Shown piece by piece: positions 9,601-17,501 of a DNA stretch of 64,000 nt. The stretch lies in NCBI RefSeq assembly GCF_000306765.2, contig NC_017941.2, positions 2,418,001 to 2,482,000 on the forward strand, read 5' to 3'. Positions within the stretch are counted from its first letter, which is position 1. The number at the start of each line of letters is the position of its first letter. The notes below the pieces were generated by a model. It was not told the DNA's origin and did not search any database. It was given only the letters and a program-made list of their open reading frames with translations. The position numbers and the translations under genes were made by a program. The DNA is from Haloferax mediterranei ATCC 33500 (GTDB taxonomy: Archaea > Halobacteriota > Halobacteria > Halobacteriales > Haloferacaceae).

Positions 9601-10416
9601 GACCGTGTGAGTGACCTCGGACGCATCGAGCGACGAGGCGTCAACGGAGACTGTCACGTTCTGGCCGTTGCCAGCGAGTTCTGGGACGTCTACTGACGAC
9701 GAGCCTTCGTGGACGGGGAGGGCGTCGACGCCGACGAAGGTGACGTTCCCGTTCGTTTCGAGGTTACCGTCAGAGTCGGTGTCGGAGAAACCGGTACCGT
9801 CATCGACGGTGGCGACCGCGAACATCCAGAGGCCGGACTCGTTGGGCGTAAACGAGAACGAATTCTCGTTTTCGGTTCCAGTTGTCGAGCCGACGACAGA
9901 CGCGGTCACGTCCTCGTCATTGGTGAGTTTCTGTGCAACAGCGGAGATGTTTCGGGGCACCGAGGCACCCTTTTCCATCTTGGCTGCGACGAGTTGGACT
10001 TCTTTCCCGTCGATTAGCTGGTCGTTCGAAACGCCTTCGAAGGTGAAGGGAACCTCCGAACCGGCGTTATAGACGTAGACGGGGTTCTTCTGAAGGTCCT
10101 TGTTGGCGACACTCGATTTGACGAACGTGTCGACAGTCTTGACCTTGTACGCCTGGGCCGAATCAAACCGCGAGTCGGACGTGTTCGGCCGAAGCGTGAG
10201 AAACGCGCCGTCCCAGACACTGATGTTTTCGGATGCAGTAGTCAGTTGGTCACTGGGAACGGTATCCAGTTGTTGGGCGGGTGGTCCGCCTGGCTGTACC
10301 TCATGTGTGGCACTCCCGAGACTTGCAGATACGGGGCCTGCAAAGACCGAGATTACCATTATGAGTGTGAATGCGAGACTCAACCCTTGTTGGGAGAGCC
10401 TGCGGTAGCGACTCAT
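3679..10416 (-). CDS. Giant PGF-CTERM surface glycoprotein with many Ig-like/CARDB repeats
   Basis: About 2,245 residues from the ATG at 10416 (MSRYRRLSQQGLSLAF, followed by a signal peptide ending PVSAS near residue 32). An upstream in-frame start at 10569 would put 51 odd residues before the signal and was rejected. The body is a chain of beta-sandwich repeats: an N-terminal BGTF-like surface-glycoprotein segment, CARDB-like modules (LTVEPRQVLPGSNVTVN, VSVAPSTID) and repeated bacterial Ig-like modules with PTIxFxxPxEGxxF starts. A Gly9 tract precedes a PGF-pre-PGF domain (about 2035-2175). The C-terminus has a Thr/Pro/Glu stalk and a GVPGFGAVLAVIALLAVAL-RRD sorting signal. Known biology: PGF-CTERM proteins are processed by archaeosortase ArtA and lipid-anchored. 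Many N-x-S/T sites suggest heavy N-glycosylation. A role in adhesion or the cell wall is likely but unproven. Confidence 0.92.
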   Translation of the reverse strand: MSRYRRLSQQGLSLAFTLIMVISVFAGPVSASLGSATHEVQPGGPPAQQLDTVPSDQLTTASENISVWDGAFLTLRPNTSDSRFDSAQAYKVKTVDTFVKSSVANKDLQKNPVYVYNAGSEVPFTFEGVSNDQLIDGKEVQLVAAKMEKGASVPRNISAVAQKLTNDEDVTASVVGSTTGTENENSFSFTPNESGLWMFAVATVDDGTGFSDTDSDGNLETNGNVTFVGVDALPVHEGSSSVDVPELAGNGQNVTVSVDASSLDASEVTHTVAIFNESDLTKYDQTINATDRSNITLETEIARVNGTGDIPSNANIMGVAPGSQSYSGSVTALSVFERFNNSTSNFDNISVVGPKATVHGSAVAKVAGNQTTVEVPIADDAPAGEYVVMHVATNQSGTNSVTDREPLQVAESVQLNLTANTTSPLAGNDVKFTVTREDTGATVEDANVTVDGTSMQTNANGVATVPVDTSGTLTATVSKAVAGGEVFADDTLALDVQSPATFEYSNLTVEPRQVLPGSNVTVNATIENVGDIAGSYNATLVVDGTAQTSSTGNLTPGQSTTVSFTKTFNTAGSYNVTIDERSTESDELISKSVRVVAAANSSVTNVSVAPSTIDTAERYSITATVENTGGLSDVVDLTYTVSNESTEEVYNTTQTLVVGPDATEQKTVSTLAPQELGSDDIENFTVEVNDVEANTKLTVAKSDRLPPTIRLQTPSQGLTPYGTPINLSVTDGSGVDSATYSFGNDSKTLSLDANGTATIATDSLEEGQKTLTVTATDTEGNELTRTFEFDFVSSPRIKSVTPTDVVGPSSTINATFADNRHGSSETGINASATTLVIDGQTVDLSGATTNTESALEIDFSELGVSLTEGEMTAKLTVEDDAGHATSRLFTFEYDETKPTADLSTDISEHVSANNTVNVTLDAGDANLETAQFVVEDSNGDAVYTRDVTTLAQASDDSFVVEWDATDDSGNKLSNGNYNLTLVSTDAGDNSQVGNATVSVDNNLPTYDLASIDGTDSTVYTNDSVNVTYSTDENVTIVYTLESETGVKKTFTRTSGQTSGADHTLDVTSALSDGTYSVKATVTDEANNERVVTRNNPVVVDTTKPGIAATLDFNEATGNLTVNVTSTESLATTPDAEVTYPNSNTEALTLTKVGSTTWTDELDTNASGEYTLDVSGTDLAGNSASDTSTSKVEGHNFSDDKTVLLVSASGDTFIHINASDSANLPDGQTVITLSDTNVPPNALSQGTAATRYLEANSGLSDDQIEEVSYGFSEDLDTTGQGFYITYIENGGTKVLPTERQTDPFGLNGDYYVGTRGGLSTYGAMVNDTTAPTITFDTPAEGATFNETENTVDVNATLSDDVEVNESSVTVTLDNGTDSMDVTGSAAITNESVNYTTHALAPGDYTVTIEASDTNLTANTATEQVNFTIEDDREAPSFTSFNPTEGETFPFGTSEFRLNATYEEASDAVNDTGIDTRNITVLYDGEDITSAADVTASGFDTNVTVSDTETHNLTVRVPDKAGNSIEQTTNFSVTADDTDPAVEITNPAEGDELSNTTTYANVTATVSDAESGVNLSSVAVTFDGTEVTSAANLDDLSNIWFNKTGLEPGTSHTVVVSAADADGNVNQSTVNFTVAPDETAPEITRVSSKDQTFDSTGTLAIEVNYTDPESGIDASAVTLLLDGEDVTENATVHPNPGASLELSSSDIGSGEHQLGVHVTNNNGDLTANETTFSVSQGSDIQVTNAGLNTTDVQINDPVEVSATVENFGDEDGTMALGVTGESQAGTTDFGVTKSVEVNASESKSVNFVITPDDAGTYSVMVNGTTTTNALTVTSPNADIQVLSESSVSPTTLLENEETTVTVTLGNLGGSGGTISGDVTRNGSTVYQIPSTTIASGAKKTFTFTDTPPSTGDYVYTFNGAEVGTVTVSQRAPSFSVDAGSSSISEQTVKPDETFTVSVDVDNVGTARGTFSKALKANGTALATESVTLDAGGSSTLTYSTSIDSDGNYTLTVDGVTLGTITVKTPTTGGGGGGGGGDDADDAYESGRLFHETQFDAPLKGGESVSAANITFSNETTGQVTVEERTSVPGIVGEPAETAVGYVKIQVPASARDEPSTLTFSVRQSRLDDLDLSASDLQVQRFNGDTGEWEALDTRVVNESSDTVVLEAETPGFSYFAITSKQVTTTTTEPPTTTTTEPPTTTDEPPTTDESPTTTGEPATTGTGVPGFGAVLAVIALLAVALIAVRRD

Positions 10417-10896
10417 ATATCTCTCAACTAATAGAATCGTCATAATACTTTTGAATATCAGGGTATTTGAACTGTCTTCATCAGGGCCACTGTATCCGTC
10501 AAATTCTGCTAATCGCATGCCGTCACGGTGAACGAAAAATGAACCCGTTGTGCTTACTCTATCTAACAATCATCTATGTTACAATTATGTCGAAGACTGT
10601 TACAGAAAGGTAACCAATGGCCCGAACCAATCCCAACGGAGTCCATACCTGACCGAAATCGTCGGAGTTCCTGCCTCTCCAACCAAGTATAACAAACGTA
10701 CGTATATCATACTAGGCAGGTCGTCGCCCCCGTGACGAGCCTTTTAAATGAATCAACCCCGAGCCGTGAGTGATGTGATTTGAGAAATAATTATGTCAGT
10801 GGTGGTTAAAGAGTTATTCGAACTGCTCAAGCAGTACCTCGAAAAGAGGGTGGGTTACTGCTGTGAGTTATCGACACAGGTGTGGGTTGTCAAAGC
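10417..10896. other. Intergenic region, no gene seen
   Basis: A relatively AT-rich 480-base gap between the divergent giant surface-protein gene and a small plus-strand gene. It should hold both promoters. The short open frames inside it have no acidic haloarchaeal character and were not accepted. I see no repeat or RNA gene. Confidence 0.6.
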
Positions 10897-11145
10897 ATGG
10901 CCAACAAGAAATTCGATGCAGGGGACGTTGTACCGGTGGAAATCTACTCAGCTCCCGACGGCGAGAGCGAAGTTGAGTTCGCCGTCTCCGTCGAGGTTTA
11001 CGACGGGTTCGGGAGTGCGAAGCACATCTATCCGACAGAACAAATCGACCGTGCCTCCGACCTGTTCGCCGAGGACAAGTCCGACGGAATCACAGTCAAC
11101 GATGAAGTAAGACTGTACACGATTCCGCACGACGAACTTCGGTGA
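10897..11145 (+). CDS. Small acidic protein of unknown function
   Basis: An 82-residue protein beginning MANKKFDAGDVVPVEIYS. It is acidic and beta-rich (VEFAVSVEVYDGF, YPTEQIDRASDLF, NDEVRLYTIP), with the amino-acid bias of a real haloarchaeal gene. An ATG five codons earlier (10882) is possible but gives an unlikely MGCQS start. It stands alone between the giant surface protein (divergent) and the malic enzyme, about 300 bases away from the latter. That 299-base gap holds nothing I recognise. No family is assigned. Confidence 0.6.
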   Translation: MANKKFDAGDVVPVEIYSAPDGESEVEFAVSVEVYDGFGSAKHIYPTEQIDRASDLFAEDKSDGITVNDEVRLYTIPHDELR

Positions 11146-11444
11146 GCCTGCGCGGACAGTTTCACGGTCGTTTTCGGGTTGTTCACTCGTCGGCTGCGGG
11201 TGTTATTCGAAGGTGTGACGTGAGTCGGTTGCGGTAAACCGGAAGGAATCACGTTTCGCCGCATTCGTGAGCGATGCGGTCGGTCGCTGTGAGAGGACTG
11301 TGTAGCCTGCTCTGCAGACAACCTACACAATCATAGTCGTGCTCACAAAACTACTCACTGAGCTATTGCTTTATCCAATGCATTTTCTCAGCCCTCGCTG
11401 TTGGAGCGAAGAGGCTACATTTCTCAACGACTGCATCACGATTA

Positions 11445-13697
11445 ATGACACTCGAGGACGACGCCCGAGACTACCACCGCCGACCACCGTCGGGGAAAAT
11501 AGAGATTGCCACGACGAAGCCGACGAACACGCAGCGCGACCTGAGCCTCGCGTACTCCCCTGGTGTGGCGGCCCCGTGTCTCGACATCGCAGATGACGAA
11601 ACGGTCGCGTACGACTACACGGCAAAGGGAAACCTCGTGGGTGTCGTCTCGAACGGCTCTGCGGTCCTCGGTCTCGGCGATATCGGCGCGCAGGCGTCGA
11701 AGCCGGTCATGGAGGGCAAGGGCGTCCTGTTCAAACGCTTCGCCGACATCGACGTGTTCGACGTCGAACTCGGCCTCGATGACCCCGAGTCATTCGTGCA
11801 GGCCGTCGCGGCGATGGAACCGACCTTCGGTGGCATCAATCTCGAAGACATCAAAGCGCCGGAGTGCTTCGAAATCGAGGCCGGTCTCCGCGACGAAATG
11901 TCGATTCCCGTCTTCCACGACGACCAACACGGCACGGCCATCATCTCCGGAGCGGCGCTCTTGAACGCCGTCGATATCGCCGACAAAGACCGCTCCTCGC
12001 TACAGGTCACTTTCGCGGGTGCGGGCGCGGCAGCGACGGCGACAGCCCGGTTCTACGTTTCGCTCGGCATCCCCCGCGAGAACATCACGATGTGCGACAT
12101 CGACGGAATTCTCTCGGAGCGTCGCGCCGACGCAGGCGACCTCAACGAGTACACCGAACCCTTCGCCCGCGGCGTCGACGACGGCGAACTCGAAGATGCG
12201 ATGGAAGGTGCGGACGTGTTCGTCGGTCTCTCTGTGGGCGGCATCGTGAGTCAGGACATGGTCCGGTCGATGGCCGACAATCCCATCATCTTCGCGATGG
12301 CGAACCCGGACCCCGAGATTACCTACGAGGATGCCAAGAACGCCCGCGACGACACGGTCATCATGGCGACGGGTCGCTCGGACTACCCGAATCAGGTGAA
12401 CAACGTTCTCGGGTTCCCGTTCATCTTCCGTGGCGCGCTCGACGTGCGCGCGACCGAAATCAACGAGGCGATGAAGCGCGCCGCCGCCGAGGCGCTTGCA
12501 AACCTCGCTAGACAGGACGTTCCTGACGCCGTTGTCAAAGCCTACGGCGACGAACCGCTGCAGTTCGGTCCCGACTACCTCATCCCCAAACCGCTCGACC
12601 AGCGCGTGCTTTACGAAGTGACGCCTGCCGTCGCCGAGGCGGCGATGGAAAGCGGTGCGGCACGCCGCGAGCGCGACCTCGACGCGTACCGCGAAGAACT
12701 CGAAGCGCGCCTCGGCAAGTCCCGCGAGATGATGCGCGTCGTCCTCAACAAGGCGAAATCCGACCCCAAGCGCGTCGCCCTCGCGGAGGGAGAAGACGAG
12801 AAGATGATTCGCGCGGCGAGTCAACTGGTCGAAGACGGCATCGCCGAGCCGATTCTCATCGGGCGCACGACGGAGATTCTCCGGACGGCCGAAGAACTGG
12901 GTCTCGATTTCGACCCGACCATCGCCAACCCCCACGACGGCGAATGGAACCACTACGTCGACCACCTCTACGAGCAACGCCAGCGGAAGGGCCTCACCCG
13001 AACCGAGGCGGCCGAACTCGTCCAACAGGACTCGAACCACTTCGCCAGCGTGATGGTCGATATCGGCGATGCCGACGCGATGCTCACGGGTCTCACGCAT
13101 CATTACTCATCGGCGCTTCGACCGCCACTCCAGCTTATCGGCACCGCCGAGGACGCGACCTACGCCGCTGGCGTCTACATGCTGACGTTCAGGAACCGCG
13201 TGATTTTCTGCGCCGACGCGACGGTCAACCTCGACCCCGACGAAGAGGTGCTCGCCGAGGTGACGAAACACACAGCCGAGCTCGCCCGCCGGTTCAACGT
13301 CGAACCGCGCGCCGCACTCCTCTCGTACTCCGATTTCGGCAGCGTCAATAACGCCGGTACCGCCAAGCCACAGAATGCAGTGAAACGCCTGCATGACGAC
13401 CCGGACGTTGACTTCCCGGTCGACGGCGAGATGCAGGCCGACACGGCCCTCGTCGAAGAGATGCTCACCGATACCTACGACTTCACGGAACTCGACGGGC
13501 CTGCAAACGTCCTCGTCTTTCCGAACCTCGAAGCGGGTAACATCGGCTACAAACTCCTCCAGCGCCTCGGCGGCGCGGAGGCTATCGGTCCGATGCTCGT
13601 CGGTATGGACAAACCCGTCCACGTCCTCCAGCGCGGCGACGAAGTCAAAGATATCGTCAACCTCGCTGGGATTGCGGTGGTCGACGCGCAAGAATAG
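11445..13697 (+). CDS. maeB: NADP-dependent malic enzyme with C-terminal phosphotransacetylase-like domain
   Basis: A 750-residue fused malic enzyme. The N-terminal malic domain (about 1-160) carries [11 protein letters not shown] and the catalytic region FHDDQHGTA. The NAD(P)-binding domain (about 160-400) has the Rossmann loop [16 protein letters not shown] and ends in the [10 protein letters not shown] region. The C-terminal half (about 430-750) is a phosphate acetyl/butyryl-transferase-like domain ([21 protein letters not shown]), as in bacterial MaeB, where it is thought to be regulatory (acetyl-CoA sensing). It oxidatively decarboxylates malate to pyruvate with NADP in the cytoplasm, supplying NADPH and linking the TCA cycle to gluconeogenesis. 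The length matches the family. Monocistronic. Confidence 0.95.
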   Translation: MTLEDDARDYHRRPPSGKIEIATTKPTNTQRDLSLAYSPGVAAPCLDIADDETVAYDYTAKGNLVGVVSNGSAVLGLGDIGAQASKPVMEGKGVLFKRFADIDVFDVELGLDDPESFVQAVAAMEPTFGGINLEDIKAPECFEIEAGLRDEMSIPVFHDDQHGTAIISGAALLNAVDIADKDRSSLQVTFAGAGAAATATARFYVSLGIPRENITMCDIDGILSERRADAGDLNEYTEPFARGVDDGELEDAMEGADVFVGLSVGGIVSQDMVRSMADNPIIFAMANPDPEITYEDAKNARDDTVIMATGRSDYPNQVNNVLGFPFIFRGALDVRATEINEAMKRAAAEALANLARQDVPDAVVKAYGDEPLQFGPDYLIPKPLDQRVLYEVTPAVAEAAMESGAARRERDLDAYREELEARLGKSREMMRVVLNKAKSDPKRVALAEGEDEKMIRAASQLVEDGIAEPILIGRTTEILRTAEELGLDFDPTIANPHDGEWNHYVDHLYEQRQRKGLTRTEAAELVQQDSNHFASVMVDIGDADAMLTGLTHHYSSALRPPLQLIGTAEDATYAAGVYMLTFRNRVIFCADATVNLDPDEEVLAEVTKHTAELARRFNVEPRAALLSYSDFGSVNNAGTAKPQNAVKRLHDDPDVDFPVDGEMQADTALVEEMLTDTYDFTELDGPANVLVFPNLEAGNIGYKLLQRLGGAEAIGPMLVGMDKPVHVLQRGDEVKDIVNLAGIAVVDAQE

Positions 13698-14147
13698 CGT
13701 AGACCTCAAATCACAACCCAACCATATTGTGTTATAGTTGAACTACTAGTGAGCTTAGATTGTAGTTACCTAGCTTTATCGATGTGAGCAAACCCATCAG
13801 AGAGACGAGTTGTTTGCTCGTTCGACCCGGGCGTGGCGGTTCTTCTCATTCACAAGACACCAACACCCACAGGATGCACAATCGCCGTGCAAGAATCGAC
13901 TGGCCAACCCTCACAGTGGCAGGGAAACCGCAGACGGACTCACAGAATCGCCGCTGAGCGTGTTGCATATGGGCCGCTTCCTCGTTGAGACTCATGCTCT
14001 GTTCCCGGAGTTTCTGATGGAAATAATTGCGTTCTGCTCAAATGAATAGTGATGAGACACAGCACTCCCATCCAAATGATATTCTGCATTTTTCACACTA
14101 CTATAAGACAGTACGTCCCCCACAAGAGTCCCATTAGGTCCAGCGTC
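13698..14147. other. Intergenic region between convergent maeB and modB, no gene supported
   Basis: A 450-base stretch that is more AT-rich than its neighbours. The only open frame (13810-14049, plus) has Cys/His/Arg-rich composition unlike haloarchaeal proteins. No modC (molybdate ATPase) is found here although modB ends at 14148. No repeats stand out. Confidence 0.6.
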
Positions 14148-14957
14148 TCACTCCCACGGATTCGTCCCGAGCGCGTGAACGATGAAAATCGCACTCACCG
14201 CGATGCCGATGAGGACGACCGCGACGGGAAGCGCCGCATCGAGACCCGTCGAGAGGTACGACACCCAAATCTGGACGGGGAGGGTCCGCGGATAGTACGC
14301 CATCATGAGCGTCGCGCCGAACTCGCCGATAGCCCGAGCGAACGTCAGCGTCACGCCGGCGAGAATCCCGGGTTTGGCGAGCGGAAGCGTAATCCGCCGA
14401 ATGGCACCGAGTCCGTCTTCGCCGAGCGAGCGGGCGGCCGCCTCAAGTTCTCTGTCGACCCCATCGAACGCCGTCTTCGCGGTGACGACCAGAAACGGTG
14501 AGGCGACGTACGTCTGGGCGAGAATGACGCCGAACAACGAGCGCGTCAGCGGAACGGTGACCACGCGTCCGAGTCCCGCCGGACCGACGACTTTGAGTAG
14601 CAACATCCCGCTTACGACCGGCGGCAGGACGAGCGGAAGCATCACGATTGCGAGCACCACGTTCTGCCCGCGGAACTTCGTCCGCGAGAGCCAGTACGCC
14701 AGCGGTACCCCGAAGATGACCGCAAGTAGCGTGCTAAGAGACGCCGCGACGATTGAGTTGGTCGCCGCCGTCAGAACGAACTCGCTCGTAATGCCGTCGA
14801 CCAACGCGCTCGGCGATTGCGACGTCCAGAGCGCGACGACCGGCAGGAGATAATAGACGAAGAGGACGCAAGCGAGCACCAGCGTGACGCCGCGCCACTG
14901 CGATACCGACGTGAGTGAGCCACCGCGGGAGCGATAGCTAGCGTGTTGTTGGGACAT
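14148..14957 (-). CDS. modB: Molybdate/tungstate ABC transporter permease
   Basis: A 269-residue BPD-type permease. It has about six membrane segments, the first near residues 20-45, and the EAA loop EAAARSLGEDGLGAIRRITLPLAKPGILAG at about 175-205, which docks the ATPase. GEFGATLMMAYYPRTLPVQIW is typical of ModB/WtpB/CysT-like permeases. The chosen ATG (14957) overlaps the 3' end of modA by 20 bases; longer versions read Arg/Pro/Ser-rich shadow sequence. It is last in the operon orf-mobA-modA-modB. No ATPase gene follows. Function: uptake of molybdate or tungstate for the molybdopterin enzymes encoded just upstream (DmsA). Confidence 0.88.
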   Translation of the reverse strand: MSQQHASYRSRGGSLTSVSQWRGVTLVLACVLFVYYLLPVVALWTSQSPSALVDGITSEFVLTAATNSIVAASLSTLLAVIFGVPLAYWLSRTKFRGQNVVLAIVMLPLVLPPVVSGMLLLKVVGPAGLGRVVTVPLTRSLFGVILAQTYVASPFLVVTAKTAFDGVDRELEAAARSLGEDGLGAIRRITLPLAKPGILAGVTLTFARAIGEFGATLMMAYYPRTLPVQIWVSYLSTGLDAALPVAVVLIGIAVSAIFIVHALGTNPWE

Positions 14958-15834
14958 CTCCGGAGTAGGTGGGCTGTTCGGCGTGGACGGTAAAGCCGTG
15001 CGATTCGAGGTACTCCGTCGCGGTTTCGACGAGGGCGTCGAAGACGGCCGTCGCGGCCTCGGTTTTCGTCCGCTGCGTTGCGGCGTACTGAATGGGTGAC
15101 CCGCGAACGACGACCCCATCGGGGAGTGTGTAACTGGTCGTCGCGTACGACGAGGCGTGTTCGGGATCACTCAGATTAATCGCCGCCGGGAGGTCGAGAG
15201 ACGGGTACCCCCGCTCGACAGCCATACTTCGATAGACGAACGCGGCGTCGATGCTCCCGGCGTCGAACTGCGCAAGAAGTTGCGTCTCGGGATAGATTTG
15301 CTCGCGAGACAGGAGGTCGTTGCCTAGTGCTGGGCGGTCGTAGTAGTCGGCAGCGAGCGTGAGCGCGAACCGCGTCCGGTAGCCAAGCGGGTCGAGGTCA
15401 GGGTCGGTACGGCCGAGTCGAACACCACCGTCGAGTAGTGGAGCAAACCACGTGTCGGCGGATTCGAATCGCTTCCCTTCAGGCGTCGATGGATTGTACG
15501 CGAGTACGACTGCGTTGTTGGCGAAGGTCGCATACCACGGAACCGAAAGCGGTGCCGTGAACAACGCGGGGTCCGCGAGTGCGACGATATCCGGGTCACG
15601 CTGCTGGTCTGCGACCATGCGGGCGGCCCGAGCCGACCCGTGAGCTTCGACCTCGATGCGGGTATCTGCCGGCGGTTCGAAGCCAGTCGTGAGCGCGTTC
15701 TGAAGACTTCCGGCGACGAGGAGCGTGACCGCCGAATTCGACGAGGACCTGCCGACACAGCCAGTTGTCGTCGCAAGCCCGGCGGTCGCCGCAAGAAACG
15801 CCCGACGGCTCCAGCCCGGCGGGGACTGATTCAT
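14938..15834 (-). CDS. modA: Molybdate/tungstate ABC transporter substrate-binding lipoprotein
   Basis: About 298 residues from the ATG at 15834. The N-terminus has a twin-arginine motif (SRRAFLAAT) and a lipobox TTGC, so it is a Tat-exported, lipid-anchored protein as is usual in haloarchaea. The mature part fits the ModA/WtpA fold: VTLLVAGSLQNAL (phosphate-like oxyanion loop), HGSARAARMVADQQRDPDIVALADP and NNAVVLAYNP. The start overlaps the mobA stop by four bases (ATGA). It captures molybdate or tungstate outside the cell for ModB. Molybdate and tungstate cannot be told apart by eye. Confidence 0.9.
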   Translation of the reverse strand: MNQSPPGWSRRAFLAATAGLATTTGCVGRSSSNSAVTLLVAGSLQNALTTGFEPPADTRIEVEAHGSARAARMVADQQRDPDIVALADPALFTAPLSVPWYATFANNAVVLAYNPSTPEGKRFESADTWFAPLLDGGVRLGRTDPDLDPLGYRTRFALTLAADYYDRPALGNDLLSREQIYPETQLLAQFDAGSIDAAFVYRSMAVERGYPSLDLPAAINLSDPEHASSYATTSYTLPDGVVVRGSPIQYAATQRTKTEAATAVFDALVETATEYLESHGFTVHAEQPTYSGDVPTTR

Positions 15835-16481
15835 TGGTTCGCCTCGCACGGCGCTGCGATTCGTTCGAGTTCTCGACACGTATTGACGTTCGTCACCGAG
15901 GTTCGGACCGCTCGCGGCAGGTCGGCAAACGGCACGTAGTCGACATCGGCGAGTTGCTTCAGCAGGACGCCGAACCCGTCACCCGTCGAGAGCGCGGAAG
16001 CAATGTTGCGGACCGCCGAGCACCGATACAGGGCGTGCAGCGGTTCGTGGTAGCCACCTTCCGAACGCGGAACAATCGCGGAGGCGGTTCGGGCGGAGTC
16101 CTGCGCAGCTTTGTCGAACAATGCGCTGATGGCTCGCGGTTCGAGAAGCGGCATATCACACCCGGCCACGAAGAGCCACGGCGTTTCGGCTTCCGCACAG
16201 GCCGCCGTCACACCGGCGACTGGACCCGAAAGTGACTCCGCATCCTGTACGAATCGAACGTCCCACGCTGTCGGAAGCACAGTCGACAGTCGCGCTTGCT
16301 GCTCAGGCGTTCGGACAGCGACGATAGGAGGTCGTCCCGTCACGGCGCGGAGAGTACCGACCACGCGTTTCAAAAGCGGGTCGTCGCCGAGCGTGGCAAG
16401 GGCTTTGTCTCCGGCTTCGAAGCGGCGGCTCTGTCCTCCAGCGAGGACGACACCGGTCACATCGAGCGGATGGTCGGTCAT
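15831..16481 (-). CDS. mobA: Molybdenum cofactor guanylyltransferase
   Basis: A 216-residue nucleotidyltransferase. The N-terminal signature VVLAGGQSRRFEAGDKALA is the GTP-binding loop of MobA, and FVAGCDMPLLEP carries the metal-binding Asp. It transfers GMP from GTP to Mo-molybdopterin, forming the guanine-dinucleotide cofactor needed by DMSO-reductase-family enzymes in the cytoplasm. That fits the dmsA genes upstream. It lies 6 bases after the 157-residue molybdopterin-oxidoreductase-like gene and overlaps modA by 4 bases, so it sits in the same operon. Confidence 0.95.
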   Translation of the reverse strand: MTDHPLDVTGVVLAGGQSRRFEAGDKALATLGDDPLLKRVVGTLRAVTGRPPIVAVRTPEQQARLSTVLPTAWDVRFVQDAESLSGPVAGVTAACAEAETPWLFVAGCDMPLLEPRAISALFDKAAQDSARTASAIVPRSEGGYHEPLHALYRCSAVRNIASALSTGDGFGVLLKQLADVDYVPFADLPRAVRTSVTNVNTCRELERIAAPCEANQ

Positions 16482-16487
16482 GTGAAA

Positions 16488-16961
16488 TCAGGGTTTCTTG
16501 AAGATATCTTCGAGCGTCTCGGGGTCGGTTCCGGGGTCAAGCTGTCGGGCCTCGATTGACTGGACATCCTTCGCCGTCCGAGAACCGTCGATACTGGGCG
16601 CGATAAATCGGGTTTCGTACGACTTCTCGTCGGCAATCGGCGTCCCGTCGCGGGCGAACGCGAGCAGGCCATCGAGCGCCGCATAGACGTCGATGCAGAT
16701 TCGATAGCCGTCGTCGCTTTCGACGAGGACGTGGGTCGTCTCGTCCGAGAGGTCGGCTTCCGACAGCAGGTCGAGGACTGGAATCCCGGTCCACGTGGCG
16801 GTATGACGCGTCCCCGAGGCACACTTCACCGTCACCGTGCACTCGTCGGTGGGGAACGTCGCAAGGTCAGCACCGGACAGCGAGACCTGTCTGTCACCCC
16901 TCACGTGAATCGGGGTTGTAAGCGGAAACGCCTCGTGAGTAGGGAACCGTGGTACAGACAT
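16488..16961 (-). CDS. Small molybdopterin-oxidoreductase-like domain protein
   Basis: A 157-residue protein that resembles the sulfite-oxidase/YedY molybdopterin-binding fold in reduced form: TATWTGIPVLDLLSEADL, VESDDGYRICIDVYAALDGLLAFARDGTPI and a YETRFIAPS stretch. The Cys that ligates molybdenum in true sulfite oxidases is not seen in the expected place, so it may bind cofactor or molybdate without catalysis, or act as a chaperone. It is the first gene of the operon with mobA-modA-modB. An AT-rich promoter-like stretch (17010-17050) lies upstream. Domain recognised by pattern only; function inferred from context. Confidence 0.7.
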   Translation of the reverse strand: MSVPRFPTHEAFPLTTPIHVRGDRQVSLSGADLATFPTDECTVTVKCASGTRHTATWTGIPVLDLLSEADLSDETTHVLVESDDGYRICIDVYAALDGLLAFARDGTPIADEKSYETRFIAPSIDGSRTAKDVQSIEARQLDPGTDPETLEDIFKKP

Positions 16962-17096
16962 GAGCAGTCACTATGCAATGGTTGGTTGACGCGGACGCTG
17001 TATGTAACCGCGAATAATTAAGGGCTTTAATACAAGGAGGTGGAGACGAAGCGCTCCGACCGGGTTCCTAGCAGTTCAAAACAGTGTAGGGGGGAG

Positions 17097-17447
17097 TCAG
17101 TCGTAGGCTGCTGACTGCGGCGATGGCGAAGTTGCGCTGAGCGGAATCGTCACTGGCGTCCACACGACTGTTGTCAGGTTGTCGGTCATCGTCCGGAGTC
17201 GGTCGAGACACTGGTGGTGGCTCTCGGCGGTGACGAACGCGTTCCAGTCGCCGAGCGTATCGAACTCGAATCGAAGTCGGACGCTCGGCCCCGGCCCGAC
17301 CACGGTGTGTTCACACTGAAAGCCGCACACCGTCTCGGCGGTAATCCACTGCGCCGTTGCCGCAGAGAGCCACGACTCGTATTCATCTCGGGACCCGTCG
17401 ACGACATCGTACGTGACTTCGTAGCTGTATCGGTCGGAAGTCCTCAT
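17097..17447 (-). CDS. Small protein at the end of the dms operon, dimeric alpha/beta-barrel-like
   Basis: About 116 residues. An in-frame upstream ATG exists (17489), but a strong ribosome-binding site (GGAGGG) lies 6-7 bases before the ATG at 17447, so that start was chosen. The sequence (RYSYEVTYDVVDGSRDEYESWLSAA, then SVRLRFEFDTLGDWNAFV) resembles short ABM/ferredoxin-like alpha-beta barrel proteins. It follows dmsD by 54 bases on the same strand and probably belongs to the dms transcript. No enzymatic motif is visible, so its role in DMSO respiration is unknown. Confidence 0.65.
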   Translation of the reverse strand: MRTSDRYSYEVTYDVVDGSRDEYESWLSAATAQWITAETVCGFQCEHTVVGPGPSVRLRFEFDTLGDWNAFVTAESHHQCLDRLRTMTDNLTTVVWTPVTIPLSATSPSPQSAAYD

Positions 17448-17453
17448 GACAAA

Positions 17454-17459
17454 CCCTCC
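17454..17459 (-). promoter_or_regulatory. Shine-Dalgarno site deciding the start at 17447
   Basis: GGAGGG on the minus strand, ending 6 bases before the ATG at 17447. It marks that ATG rather than the one at 17489. Confidence 0.65.
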
Positions 17460-17501
17460 ACGTTCGGTGGTGCTACCGTCGTGGTCCACCCCGAACGCGA
17501 G

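Noticed and set aside
12000..13103. Minus-strand open frame opposite maeB
   Set aside because: Arg/Val/His-rich antisense composition; maeB has full family motifs.
13810..14049. 79-residue open frame between maeB and modB
   Set aside because: Phe/His/Cys/Arg-rich, no acidic bias, no ribosome-binding site and no recognisable motif.
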